Shown one piece after another: positions 51,937-62,023 of a stretch of DNA of 64,000 nucleotides. Position numbers and translations under genes: made by a program. Position 1 is the stretch's first letter; each line of letters starts with the position of its first letter. The stretch comes from Corallococcus interemptor. Its GTDB lineage: Bacteria; Myxococcota; Myxococcia; Myxococcales; Myxococcaceae. The notes under the pieces are model-generated. The model worked only from the letters and a program-made list of their open reading frames with translations. It was not told the origin of the DNA and did no database searches. Where the stretch lies: the NCBI RefSeq assembly GCF_003668875.1, contig NZ_RAWM01000023.1, positions 27,574 to 91,573 on the forward strand. Reading direction: 5' to 3'.

Positions 51937-54900
51937 ATGCTCACGCTGCGCGGGGCTCCGGCCCTCTCCGAATTCAGGCTCGCCAAGCTGCTCGCCCGTT
52001 GCCGGGAGCGGGTGCCTTCGGTGGTCACCCTCTACTCGGAGTTCGTGCACTTCGTGGACGCGTCCGCGCCGCTGACGCAGGACGAATCCGCGCGGCTGGA
52101 GCGCCTGCTGGAGTACGGCCCGCACGCGGCGAAGCGCGAGCGCACCGGCACGCTGCTCCTGGTGGTGCCACGGCCGGGCACGGTGTCGCCCTGGGCCTCC
52201 AAGGCCACGGACATCGCGCACCACTGTGGCCTTGCGCAGGTGCGCCGCATGGAGCGCGGCATCGCGTTCTTCCTCACCGGCCCCGGCGGCCGGCCGCTGG
52301 ACGCGAATGAAGCCGAGGGCGTGCAGGCGGTGCTCCACGACCGGATGACGCAGGCGGTGCTGCCCCGGCTGGAGGACGCGGAAGTGCTGTTCCGCGCGGA
52401 CTCGCCCCGGCCGCTCACGCGCGTGGACGTGCTGGGCGGAGGCCGCGCGGCGCTGGCGAAGGCCAACGGCGAGCTGGGCCTGGCGCTGGCGGAGGACGAA
52501 ATCGACTACCTGGTGGCGCGCTTCACGGAGTTGAAGCGCAACCCCACCGACGTGGAGTTGATGATGTTCGCGCAGGCGAACAGCGAGCACTGCCGCCATA
52601 AAATCTTCAACGCGTCGTGGACGGTGGATGGCCAGCCGCGCGAGCGCTCGCTGTTCCAGGCCATCAAGAACACCTACGCCCAGAGCCCGGGCGGCGTGCT
52701 GTCCGCGTACAAGGACAACGCCGCCGTCATCGAGGGCTTCGAGGTGGAGCGCTTCTTCCCGCAGGGCGAAGCGCGCGAGTGGGGCACCGTGCGCGAGCCG
52801 GCCCACATCATGATGAAGGTGGAGACGCACAACCATCCCACCGCCATCTCGCCGTACCCGGGCGCGGCCACGGGCGCGGGCGGTGAAATCCGCGACGAGG
52901 GCGCCACCGGGCGCGGCGCGAAGCCCAAGGCCGGGCTCACCGGCTTCTCCGTCAGCCACCTGCGCCTGCCGGACTTCGCGCGGCCGTGGGAGGCGCCCTA
53001 CGGCAAGCCGGACCGCATCGTGTCCGCGCTGGACATCATGGTGGACGGCCCGCTGGGCGGCGCCGCGTTCAACAACGAGTTCGGCCGGCCCAACCTCACC
53101 GGCTACTTCCGCAGCTTCGAGCAGCACGTGCCCACGCCCGAGGGCGTGGAGGTGCGCGGCTACCACAAGCCCATCATGCTGGCGGGCGGCCTGGGCAACA
53201 TCCGCGCGGACCACGTGAAGAAGGCCCCGCTGCGCGCGGGCGACAAGCTCATCGTGCTGGGCGGCCCGGCGATGCTCATCGGCCTGGGCGGAGGCGCGGC
53301 GTCCTCCATGGCGCAGGGCGCGAGCGCGGCGGACCTGGATTTCGCCTCCGTGCAGCGGGACAACGCGGAGATGGAGCGCCGCTGCCAGGAGGTCATCGAC
53401 CAGTGCTGGATGCTGGGCGACAAGAACCCCGTGCGCTCCATCCACGACGTGGGCGCGGGCGGCCTGTCCAACGCGCTGCCGGAGCTGGCGCACGACAACG
53501 ACCTGGGCGGCCGGCTGGAGCTGCGCGAGGTGCCCAACGACGAGCCGGGCATGTCCCCGGTCGAAATCTGGTGCAACGAGGCGCAGGAGCGCTACGTGCT
53601 GGGCGTGGCGCCGGAGGACCTGCCGCGCTTCGCCGCGCTGTGCGAGCGCGAGCGCGCCCCCTTCGCCGTGCTGGGCGAGGCCACGGCGGAGCAGGTGCTC
53701 ACGCTCACGGACCGCGAGCTGGGAGACACGCCCATCGCGCTGCCCATGGACGTCCTCTTCGGCAAGGCGCCGCGCATGCACCGCGACTTCGCGTCGCGCC
53801 CGCTGAAGCACGCGCCGCTGAACATCCCTTCTGACTTGAAGGCCGTGGCGCACGCGGTGCTGTCGCACCCGACGGTGGCGGACAAGTCGTTCCTCATCAC
53901 CATTGGCGACCGCTCCGTGGGCGGCCACACCGCGCGCGACCAGATGGTGGGCCCGTGGCAGGTGCCGGTGGCGGACTGCGCGGTGACGCTGTCGTCCCTG
54001 ATGTCCAACACGGGCGAGGCCATGGCGCTGGGCGAGCGCACCCCGGTGGCGCTGGTGGACGCGGCGGCCTCCGCGCGCATGGCGGTGGGCGAGGCGCTCA
54101 CCAACCTGGCGGCGGCGCGCATCGGGAAGCTGTCGGACGTGAAGCTGTCCGCGAACTGGATGGCGGCGGCGGGCAGCCCCGGCGAGGACGCGAACCTCTA
54201 CGCGGCCGTGCACGCGGTGGGCATGGAGCTGTGCCCCGCGCTGGGCATCGCCATCCCGGTGGGCAAGGACTCCATGTCCATGCGCACGCAGTGGCAGGAG
54301 GACGGCCATAAGAAGGCGGTGACGGCCCCTCTGTCGCTCATCATCACCGCGTTCGCGCCGGTGCTGGACGCGCGCGTCACGCTGACGCCGCAGCCGGTGG
54401 ACGTGGCGGGGGACACGCGCCTCGTGCTCGTGGACGTGGCGAAGGGCCGCCAGCGGCTGGGCGCGTCCGTGCTGGCGCAGGTGCACCAGCAGGTGGGCCC
54501 GGAGTGCCCGGACGTGGATGACCCGGCGGCGCTGAAGGGCTTCTTCGCGGCGGTGCAGGAGCTCCAGGCGGCGGGCGTGCTGCTCGCGTACCACGACCGC
54601 TCAGACGGTGGACTCTGGGCCACGCTCGCGGAGATGGCCTTCGCGGGCCACTGCGGCCTGGACGTGGACCTGTCCCCGCTGGGCGGCGACGCGGTGGCGG
54701 CCCTCTTCAATGAAGAGCTGGGCGCGGTGGTGCAGGTGCGCGCGTCCGACGTGGCGCGCGTGCGTGAGGCGTTCAGCCGCCACGGCCTGGGCTCGCACGT
54801 CCATGAGCTGGGGCGTCCCACGGCCCAGCAGGTGGTGCGGGTGAAGCACGGCGTCCGGGAGTTGCTCGCGGAGGAGACGGTGGCGCTCAAGCGCACCTGG

Positions 54901-55833
54901 TCGCGCGTGAGCTACGAAATCCAGAAGCTGCGTGACAACCCCTCCTGCGCGGAGGAGGAGTACGCGGCCAAGTGCGACGCGACCGACCCCGGCCTGTCGC
55001 CCAGGCTCACGTTCGACCCGAAGGAGGACGTGGCGGCGCCGTACATCGCCAAGGGGGCGCGTCCTCGCGTGGCGGTGCTGCGCGAGCAGGGCGTCAACAG
55101 CCAGCAGGAGATGGCGGCGGCGTTCACCCGCGCGGGCTTCACCGCGGTGGACGTGCACATGAGCGACCTCTTGTCGGGCCGCGTGTCGTTGAAGGACTTC
55201 CACGGCGTGATGGCGTGCGGCGGCTTCAGCTACGGAGACGTGCTGGGCGCGGGCGGCGGGTGGGCCAAGTCCATCCTCTTCAACCCGCGCACGCGCGACG
55301 CCTTCTCGGAGTTCTTCGCTCGGCCGGACAGCTTCGGGCTGGGTGCGTGCAACGGCTGCCAGATGTTCGCGCAGCTGCGCGAGCTCATCCCCGGCGCGGA
55401 AGCCTGGCCCCGCTTCGTGCGCAACGCCTCCGAGCAGTTCGAGGCCCGCCTGGGCACGGTGGAGATCTCCGCGTCGCCGTCGCTCTTCTACAAGGGCATG
55501 GAGGGCAGCCGGATGCTCATCGTCGTGTCGCACGGCGAGGGCCGGGCGGAGTTCGCCAACGCGGACGCCGCCGCGCGCTTCAACGGCTCCGGGCTGGTGA
55601 CGACGCGCTGGGTGGACAACCGGGGCCAGGTGGCCACGAAGTACCCGGCCAACCCCAACGGCTCGCCGCACGCCATCGCGGGCGTCACCACGAAGGATGG
55701 GCGCTTCACCATCACCATGCCGCACCCGGAGCGCGTGCACCGCACCGTGCAGCACTCCTGGCACCCGGCGGAGTGGGGCGAGGACGGCCCCTGGATGCGC
55801 ATGTTCCGCAACGCGCGCGTCACCCTGGGGTAA
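51937..55833 (+). CDS. purL: Phosphoribosylformylglycinamidine synthase, large type
   Basis: 1298 residues: the single-chain PurL that combines synthetase and glutaminase parts, catalysing the fourth step of purine synthesis (FGAR + Gln + ATP to FGAM). Seen: N-terminal PurS-like region, [19 protein letters not shown]-type motif ([28 protein letters not shown] region), two AIRS-like halves, and a C-terminal class I glutaminase with [18 protein letters not shown], nucleophile Cys in GACNGCQM and the PHPER motif. Length matches the gammaproteobacterial type. AAGGA lies 5 bases before the ATG. The next gene is convergent, 4 bases away. Confidence 0.96.
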   Translation: MLTLRGAPALSEFRLAKLLARCRERVPSVVTLYSEFVHFVDASAPLTQDESARLERLLEYGPHAAKRERTGTLLLVVPRPGTVSPWASKATDIAHHCGLAQVRRMERGIAFFLTGPGGRPLDANEAEGVQAVLHDRMTQAVLPRLEDAEVLFRADSPRPLTRVDVLGGGRAALAKANGELGLALAEDEIDYLVARFTELKRNPTDVELMMFAQANSEHCRHKIFNASWTVDGQPRERSLFQAIKNTYAQSPGGVLSAYKDNAAVIEGFEVERFFPQGEAREWGTVREPAHIMMKVETHNHPTAISPYPGAATGAGGEIRDEGATGRGAKPKAGLTGFSVSHLRLPDFARPWEAPYGKPDRIVSALDIMVDGPLGGAAFNNEFGRPNLTGYFRSFEQHVPTPEGVEVRGYHKPIMLAGGLGNIRADHVKKAPLRAGDKLIVLGGPAMLIGLGGGAASSMAQGASAADLDFASVQRDNAEMERRCQEVIDQCWMLGDKNPVRSIHDVGAGGLSNALPELAHDNDLGGRLELREVPNDEPGMSPVEIWCNEAQERYVLGVAPEDLPRFAALCERERAPFAVLGEATAEQVLTLTDRELGDTPIALPMDVLFGKAPRMHRDFASRPLKHAPLNIPSDLKAVAHAVLSHPTVADKSFLITIGDRSVGGHTARDQMVGPWQVPVADCAVTLSSLMSNTGEAMALGERTPVALVDAAASARMAVGEALTNLAAARIGKLSDVKLSANWMAAAGSPGEDANLYAAVHAVGMELCPALGIAIPVGKDSMSMRTQWQEDGHKKAVTAPLSLIITAFAPVLDARVTLTPQPVDVAGDTRLVLVDVAKGRQRLGASVLAQVHQQVGPECPDVDDPAALKGFFAAVQELQAAGVLLAYHDRSDGGLWATLAEMAFAGHCGLDVDLSPLGGDAVAALFNEELGAVVQVRASDVARVREAFSRHGLGSHVHELGRPTAQQVVRVKHGVRELLAEETVALKRTWSRVSYEIQKLRDNPSCAEEEYAAKCDATDPGLSPRLTFDPKEDVAAPYIAKGARPRVAVLREQGVNSQQEMAAAFTRAGFTAVDVHMSDLLSGRVSLKDFHGVMACGGFSYGDVLGAGGGWAKSILFNPRTRDAFSEFFARPDSFGLGACNGCQMFAQLRELIPGAEAWPRFVRNASEQFEARLGTVEISASPSLFYKGMEGSRMLIVVSHGEGRAEFANADAAARFNGSGLVTTRWVDNRGQVATKYPANPNGSPHAIAGVTTKDGRFTITMPHPERVHRTVQHSWHPAEWGEDGPWMRMFRNARVTLG

Positions 55834-55837
55834 CGCG

Positions 55838-57730
55838 TCACTTCAGGAAGGCGTCCCGCACGGCGTCCAGCAAGGGGTTGGCACCGGTCTCCGGATCGGT
55901 GCAGCCCTGGTTGAGCGTCCAGACGATGGTGCCGCCGTAGCCCTCCTGCTTCACGAAGGCGCCCTTGGCGGCGATGGCCTGCGGGCTGTCGTAGGAAATC
56001 CACGTCACCGTGCCGTCCTCCACGAGCTTGTCCGGAGCGAACGTCACGTAGCTGGCCTGGGCCTTCTCGTCCCACTGGTACTTCCCCTGCTTCGAGTAGC
56101 GGAGGATCTTCTTGTACGTGAACGAGTTGTCCCCGCCCACGTAGTCGGACCAGTTCGTGAAGGGCTGGTAGGGCCCGGTGATGTGGCGCCACGCAAGGCC
56201 GTAGAAGGGGATGCCGATGCCCAGCTTCGCCTTGGGAATGCCCGCCTTCACCCACAGGTCCAGGCTGGACGCGATGGACGTGGGGTGCAGCCCCTGTTCG
56301 CCCTTGAGCGCGGACGTGTGCCAGGACTTCCATCCGTCCCACGCGCCAATCATCTCGTAGGACATCAGGTTCATCTGGTCGAAGTACGTCGCCAGCTCCG
56401 CGAACCAGGGGTCTGCGTCCGAGGGGAAGTTGGTGTTGATCCAATGGAGGGGGAAGGTGAGGAGCATCTTCGGCCGCGCCTCGCGCAGGGCCTTCACCAG
56501 GGCCAGCAGCTGTGGCCGGTCGTCCTTCTCCACGGGCTCCCAGTCCAGGTCCAGACCGTCGTAGCCGAAGTCGTCCATCGCCTTGAGCAGCGAGCGGACG
56601 AACTTCGCGCGGTTCGCGTCGGACGCGGCGCCCACCCAGCCATCGTGCTCGCCGGAGCCGCCCACCATGATGAGCGCCTTGCGCCCCGCGGCGTGCGCGC
56701 GCTTCGACAGTGTGCGGGCAATCTCCGGCCCCCGGTCGTTGTCGAACTTCGTGCTCAGAGTGCCGTCCGCCTTCGGCGTGACGCGGCCCACGAGGATGTG
56801 CGTGAGTGCGCTGAAGTCCACCTTCTCCGGCGGATAGTCGTCCGCGTTCCAGCCCGTGTAATAGCCCGACACCCACTTGCCGCTCTGGCCCGGGGTGCCC
56901 TTCACGGAAGGGGATGCGCTCACCACCACGCTGGCCTGGGCCAGCTGGCTCGGGTCGGCCTTGCTCCGGGCCATGACCCGGTACGTGCCCGGCTTGCGGG
57001 GTGCGGTGTAGACGCCGTCGGCGCTGATGGAGCCCCGCTCGTTTCCGGGCTCCACGCTCCAGAGCACGGCCGTGTCCGCGCTGTTCTTCACGGTGGCGCT
57101 GAAGGCATGCGTGGCGCCCGGAGCCAGGAAGACCGCGGGAGTCTCCAGGATGAGGCTCACCGTGCGGGGACCCTGCTCGACGCCAACGTCGTCGAAGAAG
57201 AGGGGTGGCAGCGTCTTGCCGCCGTCCTCCTGGAGCCACAGTCCGGTGATACGCGTGCGTCCATCGGGCAGCAGCTTCGACAGGGGCACGCGGCAGGTCG
57301 TCCACTTGCTGGCGGGGATGGCGCCGCCCGCGCAGGCAGGTCCCAGGGGCACGCCCACGGGCTGTTCGGATCCGATGACGACGCGCGCACGTACCGCCGC
57401 GTTCGCACCGTCCTTTCCGCCGTTCACCTTCAGCACCAGCGTGTCATCGGGTGACACGTCGAAGCCCGGGTGGCCGAAGTAAAGCGCCTCCCAAGGCCCC
57501 AGCGTGACGGAGATGGCGTGGCTGCCCGAGGCCCCCGGGACAGAGGTGCTCATCGCGTGCGAGCCGGCCCAGGTCAGGTCCTCCCAGGGCGCGGCCAGCC
57601 GGTCCTGATAGAGCCACGTCACCTGGGGGGACGCGGGCGGTGCGGCCTTCGAGGGCGGAGCCCCCTGGGAAACACCGCCCAGCCACAACACGGTGAACAG
57701 CACCGGGAGTCCCGCCGGAAGTCGTCGCAT
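55838..57730 (-). CDS. Secreted GH18 family glycosidase (chitinase-like)
   Basis: 630 residues. Signal peptide about 1-23; residues 30-190 a beta-rich carbohydrate-binding-like domain (LKVNGG, GLWLQEDGG, FFDDVGV); 200-275 an Ig-like domain (PGATHAFSATV...GVYTAPRKPGTYRV); 285-630 a GH18 barrel with DGLDLDWEP (391-398), whose Glu398 is the acid catalyst, plus NLMSYEM and a final IVWTLNQ strand. Probably degrades chitin or peptidoglycan-related glucosamine polymers outside the cell. GGGAGG stands just before the chosen ATG. Divergent from the GntR-type gene; two palindromes lie between them. Confidence 0.9.
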   Translation of the reverse strand: MRRLPAGLPVLFTVLWLGGVSQGAPPSKAAPPASPQVTWLYQDRLAAPWEDLTWAGSHAMSTSVPGASGSHAISVTLGPWEALYFGHPGFDVSPDDTLVLKVNGGKDGANAAVRARVVIGSEQPVGVPLGPACAGGAIPASKWTTCRVPLSKLLPDGRTRITGLWLQEDGGKTLPPLFFDDVGVEQGPRTVSLILETPAVFLAPGATHAFSATVKNSADTAVLWSVEPGNERGSISADGVYTAPRKPGTYRVMARSKADPSQLAQASVVVSASPSVKGTPGQSGKWVSGYYTGWNADDYPPEKVDFSALTHILVGRVTPKADGTLSTKFDNDRGPEIARTLSKRAHAAGRKALIMVGGSGEHDGWVGAASDANRAKFVRSLLKAMDDFGYDGLDLDWEPVEKDDRPQLLALVKALREARPKMLLTFPLHWINTNFPSDADPWFAELATYFDQMNLMSYEMIGAWDGWKSWHTSALKGEQGLHPTSIASSLDLWVKAGIPKAKLGIGIPFYGLAWRHITGPYQPFTNWSDYVGGDNSFTYKKILRYSKQGKYQWDEKAQASYVTFAPDKLVEDGTVTWISYDSPQAIAAKGAFVKQEGYGGTIVWTLNQGCTDPETGANPLLDAVRDAFLK

Positions 57731-57940
57731 GGCCTCCCATCCTCGCAGAGGAGGGCGCGACGCGTCCTGGCTTGAGAAAGCAGGTCGGCCGACAGGTCTT
57801 CGCCAATGGGCTCCGCGAGCGCGGGACTCCAAGGCGGCGCGTTCCTGACGGAGTACAGCGGCAGACCGCGACATCCTGCACCCGAGGACCACTCCTTCAG
57901 GGGTACGGACAGAAGCGCCCGCCCGGGCACGATTGCCTCA

Positions 57941-57965
57941 AACCTGTCCGACAGTCGGACCGGTT
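57941..57965. repeat. Palindromic element, copy 1
   Basis: Starts AACCTGTCCGACAGTCGGAC and ends CGGTT: a 25-base inverted repeat with one mismatch. Its first 20 bases are identical to copy 2, centred exactly 150 bases away. Both lie in the 469-base gap 57731-58199 between the divergent GH18 and GntR-type genes; the rest of that gap shows nothing I can name. Either operator sites for the adjacent regulator or a dispersed myxobacterial palindrome. Confidence 0.6.
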
Positions 57966-58086
57966 CGCGCCGCATGAAACCAGGGACGCGCGCCTCGTGA
58001 GGCGCAGTGGTGGGCCGCGATGCCCTGCGTGCGAGGCCCCCAGGTCAGGCCCCACGAGCCGAAGAGCCCGCCCGGGGGCGGTTGCC

Positions 58087-58120
58087 AAAAAACCTGTCCG
58101 ACAGTCGGACAGGTTTTTTT
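58087..58120. terminator. Palindromic element, copy 2; perfect bidirectional terminator-like hairpin
   Basis: Arms CCTGTCCGAC (58093-58102) and GTCGGACAGG (58104-58113) are perfectly complementary, flanked by six A on the left and seven T on the right. This is a textbook intrinsic terminator in both directions, yet it sits between the starts of two divergent genes, 80 bases before the GntR-type start. It may stop antisense or upstream transcription, or serve as operator. Confidence 0.65.
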
Positions 58121-58199
58121 CGTCCGGCTCCGGAGGGGGACTCACGCGTCCATGTCAGACCCCTGTGGTTGGATGGCGATGCTGGGACGAGGAGGGGGA

Positions 58200-59480
58200 A
58201 TGGGGATGGGACACGGCGGGCTCGTGGCGTACGTGGAAGCACAGATTGAGCGCGACATCGCGCTGGGACGGATTCACCCGAACGGGCGGTTCGGCTCGGA
58301 AGCGAAGCTGGCGCGGCACTATGACGTCTGCCGGGGCACCATCCGTGAGGCGCTGCGGCGGCTGGCGGCGCGGGGCGTGGTGGTGCAGCGGCCTGGACGC
58401 AAGACGCGCGCGGTGCCGTTGGATGAGTCGCTGACGCTGGAGAACCTGGGCCTGGCGCTGCATGACATGCGCTCGCCGGACGCCCGGTGGCTCTTGGAGG
58501 GCTACTTCAGCCTCCGGCGGCAGGTGCTGGTGGAGCTCTTGTCCGACTGCTGCACACGGGCCTCCAAGCGGGACCTGGACCAACTGGGGAGCATCTGCTT
58601 CGGACTCTGGGACGCGGCGCGCTGGGAGTCAGGGGCCTACTGCGCCCAGGTGGAATTCGAGTTGCTGCGGCTGGCGGCCCGGGTGGCGGACCGGCCCGGG
58701 CACGTGCTCCTGGTGCAGTCCCTGCAGCGGGCCTTCATGGTCGGCGCGGCCCAGTTGCTGCCTCTTCTAGGAGGTGAGCCGCTGCGCCAGTGGGTGAACT
58801 GCGCGAAGAATGCCCTGCATGATCGCGACACGCGGGCCATCCAGCAGGAACTGTCGGCGCTGATGAAGGCACACGATGACCTTGTGCTGAATGCCTTCGC
58901 CCCCCTGAAACCTGTCGCTCCCGAAGACTCGTTCGCCCGGGAGGGTCTCCTCTCCGCTCGCGAGTCAGCCATCGGTCAGGATGAGGTACAGGAGGCACGC
59001 CCTGGCGTGGAAGGACACGGCGTCCGCGCTTCCGAATCAGCGAACCGGCAAGGCGAGGAGCAGGAGACACACCGTGAGGTGGAAGGGGCAAGCATCAGTA
59101 CTTCCGCGTCAGCGCACCGGCAAAACGAGGCGCTGGAGCCGCACCGTGGATTGGACGAGGCAAGCTTTGGCGCGGAAGGGCACGGCGTCAGCGCCTTTGT
59201 GTCGGTGAACCAGCAGGCGGAGGTGCTGGCGACACGCTTTGGCTTGGATGGACAGGGCGTTGGCCCTCCTCCGTCCGACTGCCCTTTCGACGAGGCGTCG
59301 GCGGCCTATCGCCCCGTGGGGGGGCACGGCAACCGTGCTCCTTCGTTGGAGACTGAGGTTGGCGCCACTGGGGCAGTCTCCGAGGACGCCAAGGCCCCGG
59401 AGGCCCAGGCGTCCCAGAGGGGGCCCGGCGGCGGCCCATCCGTGGATGGGCTTCCTGGGGCGTCGGGTTTCAGGGCTTGA
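58200..59480 (+). CDS. GntR-type winged-helix regulator with repetitive C-terminal tail
   Basis: 426 residues. Residues 1-80 are a GntR winged helix (YVEAQIERDIALGRI, LARHYDVCRGTIREALRRLAARGVVVQ). Residues 85-230 are helical and resemble an FCD-like effector domain without its usual metal His set. From about residue 248 the tail consists of 24-residue repeats and then Gly/Ala/Pro-rich sequence, unusual for this family. The ATG at 58200 is preceded by GAGGAGGGGGA; two in-frame ATGs upstream (58152, 58173) are less well placed. The gene may control the divergent GH18 gene through the palindromes between them; this is inference. Confidence 0.8.
   Translation: MGMGHGGLVAYVEAQIERDIALGRIHPNGRFGSEAKLARHYDVCRGTIREALRRLAARGVVVQRPGRKTRAVPLDESLTLENLGLALHDMRSPDARWLLEGYFSLRRQVLVELLSDCCTRASKRDLDQLGSICFGLWDAARWESGAYCAQVEFELLRLAARVADRPGHVLLVQSLQRAFMVGAAQLLPLLGGEPLRQWVNCAKNALHDRDTRAIQQELSALMKAHDDLVLNAFAPLKPVAPEDSFAREGLLSARESAIGQDEVQEARPGVEGHGVRASESANRQGEEQETHREVEGASISTSASAHRQNEALEPHRGLDEASFGAEGHGVSAFVSVNQQAEVLATRFGLDGQGVGPPPSDCPFDEASAAYRPVGGHGNRAPSLETEVGATGAVSEDAKAPEAQASQRGPGGGPSVDGLPGASGFRA
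58941..59246 (+). repeat. Degenerate 72-base (24-residue) tandem repeats inside the GntR-type gene
   Basis: Units at 58941-59009, 59010-59081, 59082-59153 and 59175-59246 encode peptides of the form EG(H)GV-x-A-x-ES-x-NRQ-x-E-x-x-x-THR-x-V/L, e.g. EGHGVRASESANRQ and EGHGVSAFVSVNQQ. A seven-residue insert (DEASFGA) separates the last two. A partial fifth unit starts DGQGVG. Divergence between units is high, so the array is old rather than a recent slippage product. Confidence 0.65.
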
Positions 59481-59579
59481 CGGTTTGCAGTCGGCCGAAA
59501 GCTACTCGGACAACCCAGGCATGAAGCGGCGCATGCACTCCCTGCGCGGGGCAGCTGCGTCGCTGGGGACTGCGAATCG

Positions 59580-60002
59580 TCAGGCCCGGACCAGCTCGAT
59601 GGGGCTGCCTTCGGGGACGTGCTTCATCGCCACGGAGTTCATGCAGTAGCGAAGCCCCGTGGGCGGCGGACCGTCCGGGAAGACGTGGCCCAGGTGGCCG
59701 TCGCAGCGTGCGCAGCGGACCTCGGTGCGGATCATCCCGTGCGACACGTCGCGGATCTCCGTGACGGAGTCCTCCGACAGCGTCTGGGTGAAGGACGGCC
59801 AGCCGGTGCCGGACTCGAACTTGGTGCCCGACTTGAACAGCGGGTTGTTGCAGCCCGCGCACACGTAGGTACCCGGCGTCTTCGTGCCGAGGAAACAGCC
59901 CGTTCCCGGGTACTCGGTGCCGTGCTGACGCAGCACCTGGAACTCCTCGGGGGTGAGGCGCTTGCGCCACTCTTCGTTGGAAAGATTGAGCTTGTCCGCC
60001 AT
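59580..60002 (-). CDS. msrB: Peptide-methionine (R)-S-oxide reductase MsrB
   Basis: 140 residues, full length for MsrB. Zinc Cys pairs CAGC (48, 51) and CARC (97, 100), the substrate motif [16 protein letters not shown] and the catalytic Cys120 in RYCMNS are all present. Reduces methionine-R-sulfoxide in oxidised proteins; cytoplasmic, no signal. GGAGGA precedes the ATG. It stands alone; no MsrA is nearby. Confidence 0.95.
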   Translation of the reverse strand: MADKLNLSNEEWRKRLTPEEFQVLRQHGTEYPGTGCFLGTKTPGTYVCAGCNNPLFKSGTKFESGTGWPSFTQTLSEDSVTEIRDVSHGMIRTEVRCARCDGHLGHVFPDGPPPTGLRYCMNSVAMKHVPEGSPIELVRA

Positions 60003-60217
60003 GAGTCCTCCTCCACGTCTCGGGCCTCAAGCCCGGAGCACCACCTTGGATGCACCGCCCGCCTTCGCGTCGCACCCTACACCAGGCAGGCAGCCAGGCG
60101 GCCGGCGCCCTTGTTCTGTACCGCACGACAAGCCGGGCCTTTCGGACCAGGGCTTGGAGACCCGCTCGTCAGTTGTACTCCCCCGGGACGCGGTACGCGC
60201 CACGAGGAGGCCCGACG

Positions 60218-60637
60218 ATGCGGATTTCAGAGCTGATGCACACGGACGTGAAGACCATCGACGTGGATGAATGTCTGCGCTCCGCCACCGAGCGGCTGGA
60301 GGCCTCCAGCGTGGGGGCACTCACCGTCACGGAGCACGGGCGGGTGGTGGGCCTGCTCACCGATTCCGAACTCTCCCTGTGCTCCACCGTCCACGGCCAC
60401 GACCCCGACGTCACCACCGTGCGCGAGGCCATGGTGGCCCCGCTCGTCACCTGTCCGGAGGACGCGCCGCTGGAGGCCGGTGAGCGCCTGATGGAGGAAC
60501 ACCACGTGAACCGCCTGGTCGTCGTGGACTCCGAACAACACGCGGTGGGACTGCTGCGCCTGGACGACGTCGCCTCCGAGCCCCTCACGCTGCTGACGCC
60601 CGGCGAGCCGCTGGAACACCTGAGCCTCTACTCTTGA
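60218..60637 (+). CDS. Two-CBS-domain protein
   Basis: 139 residues made of two CBS motifs only (ISELMHTDVKTIDVDE...GALTVTEHGRVVGLLTDSEL and VREAMVAPLVTCPEDAPL...NRLVVVDSEQHAVGLLRLDD). Such stand-alone pairs bind adenine nucleotides and act as energy or stress sensors; the partner is unknown. GAGGAGG lies 7 bases before the ATG. Convergent with the synthetase paralogue. Confidence 0.88.
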   Translation: MRISELMHTDVKTIDVDECLRSATERLEASSVGALTVTEHGRVVGLLTDSELSLCSTVHGHDPDVTTVREAMVAPLVTCPEDAPLEAGERLMEEHHVNRLVVVDSEQHAVGLLRLDDVASEPLTLLTPGEPLEHLSLYS

Positions 60638-60709
60638 ACTGCCAGAGGGCCCGGCGCCCCCTCCGCATGCACGAAGGGAGCACCGGGCCGTTGCCTCACG
60701 TCCTGACGC

Positions 60710-61912
60710 TCAGCCCACCACGGCCGGCTGGCACGCGGCGGACAACCACGCCACCGCGTCATCCCAGGGCAGGTCGCGCTGCGAGCCATCGCGCTGCCGC
60801 AGGCGGACGCCCTTGGACTCCACCTCACGGCCACCCACCACCGCGAGGAACGGCACGCCGTCCTCGTGCGAGCCCAGGACCTTCTTGGACAGCGACTCGT
60901 CCCGCACGTCCGCTCGCGCTCGGCAGCCCGCCAGCCGCAGCCGCGCCGCCAGCGCTTCCGCGTACGCGGCGGCCCCCGCGCCCACGGAGGCCACCACCAC
61001 CTGCTCGGGCGCGAGCCACGCCGGTAGCGCGCCCCCGTGGTGCTCCAGCAGCATGCCGATGAAGCGCTCCAGGCTGCCGAACAGCGCGCGGTGAAGCATC
61101 ACCGGGCGCAGGCGCTCTCCGGACACGCCGACGTAGTGCAGGTCGAAGCGCTCCGGCAGCACCAGGTCCAGCTGGATCGTCCCGCACTGCCACGCTCGGC
61201 CCAGCCGGTCCTTCAGCACGAACTCCAGCTTGGGCCCGTAGAAGGCGCCCTGGCCGGGCTGGTCCTCGTACTGGAGGCCCGCCTGCTTCGCCGCGGATTG
61301 CAGCCACGCCTCCGCCTGGTCCCACAGCGCGTCACTCCCCGCTCGCATCGCCGGACGGCTGGAGAAGGCCACCTGCACGTCGTCGAAGCCGAAGCCCGCG
61401 TAGAACGCCTTCAGCGAGCGCACGAAGCGGACCACCTCCGCCTCCACCTGCTCCGCCGCGCAGAAGATGTGGCCGTCGTCCTGCGTGAACTGGCGCAGGC
61501 GGAACAGCCCGTGTAGCGCGCCGCTGGGCTCGCTGCGGTGCACCAGCCCGAACTCCCCCAGACGCAGGGGCAGGTCGCGGTGGCTGGGATTCATGCGCTG
61601 CACGAGCTGGATGTGGCCCGGGCAGCTCACCGGCTTGAGCGCCAGGTGCCGGTCCCCCTCCGGCATGCAGAACATGTTCTCGCGGAAGTTCTCCCAGTGT
61701 CCGCTCTGCTCCCAGAGCGGCTGGGAGCACAGCTGCGGCGTACGGACTTCGCGGTAGCCCTCCTCGCGCATGCGCTGGCGGACGTGGTCCTCCAGCAGCC
61801 GGTACAGCATCAGTCCGCGCGGGTGCCAGAACACCATGCCCGGGGCCTCCTCCTGCAGGTGGAAGAGGTCCAGGCGCTGGCCCAGCGCGCGGTGGTCGTG
61901 TTCGTCGAGCAT
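60710..61912 (-). CDS. Threonyl-tRNA synthetase paralogue lacking TGS and editing domains
   Basis: 400 residues against about 640 for ordinary ThrRS: only the class II catalytic core (about 20-300) and the anticodon-binding domain (about 305-400) are present. Motif 2 is HRSEPSGALHGLFRLRQFTQDDGHIFC in family position, and the zinc/threonine-binding residues (Cys of SCPGH, His of DDGHIFC, His of HRALFGSLER) are all kept, so aminoacylation should work. The N-terminal TGS and Ser-Thr editing domains are absent, so mischarged Ser-tRNA could not be cleared in cis. GGAG lies 6 bases before the ATG. A Thr-rich leader peptide and strong hairpins precede it. Possible roles: Thr-starvation back-up or resistance to a ThrRS inhibitor. 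Confidence 0.88.
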   Translation of the reverse strand: MLDEHDHRALGQRLDLFHLQEEAPGMVFWHPRGLMLYRLLEDHVRQRMREEGYREVRTPQLCSQPLWEQSGHWENFRENMFCMPEGDRHLALKPVSCPGHIQLVQRMNPSHRDLPLRLGEFGLVHRSEPSGALHGLFRLRQFTQDDGHIFCAAEQVEAEVVRFVRSLKAFYAGFGFDDVQVAFSSRPAMRAGSDALWDQAEAWLQSAAKQAGLQYEDQPGQGAFYGPKLEFVLKDRLGRAWQCGTIQLDLVLPERFDLHYVGVSGERLRPVMLHRALFGSLERFIGMLLEHHGGALPAWLAPEQVVVASVGAGAAAYAEALAARLRLAGCRARADVRDESLSKKVLGSHEDGVPFLAVVGGREVESKGVRLRQRDGSQRDLPWDDAVAWLSAACQPAVVG

Positions 61913-61974
61913 TGTCGTCTCCGTGTGTCGGTCGGGATGAAGCAGCCGGGGCCGGACACGGGGCGTGTGAGGTT

Positions 61975-62018
61975 GCACGGTCGCCCCGGCCGGACTTCGG
62001 CGGGGCGGGAAACCGTGC
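61975..62018 (-). promoter_or_regulatory. Candidate attenuator hairpin of the ThrRS paralogue
   Basis: Outer 7-bp stem 61975-61981/62012-62018 (GCACGGT/ACCGTGC) encloses a 7-bp GC stem 61982-61988/62001-62007. It begins a few bases after the leader peptide's stop codon, where an attenuator is expected. No T-tract follows. Bases 62053-62061, within the leader, could pair with the inner CGCCCCGCCG strand as the competing fold. The GTGTCGG at the leader's end is complementary to CCGACAC just ahead of the synthetase's Shine-Dalgarno, so translational control is also possible. Confidence 0.6.
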
Positions 62019-62023
62019 GCTCG

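Noticed and set aside
59481..59579. Inverted TTTGCAGTC / GACTGCGAA near the two ends of the gap before msrB
   Set aside because: The arms are about 75 bases apart with no helpful loop structure, and pairing is imperfect; a chance match is more likely.
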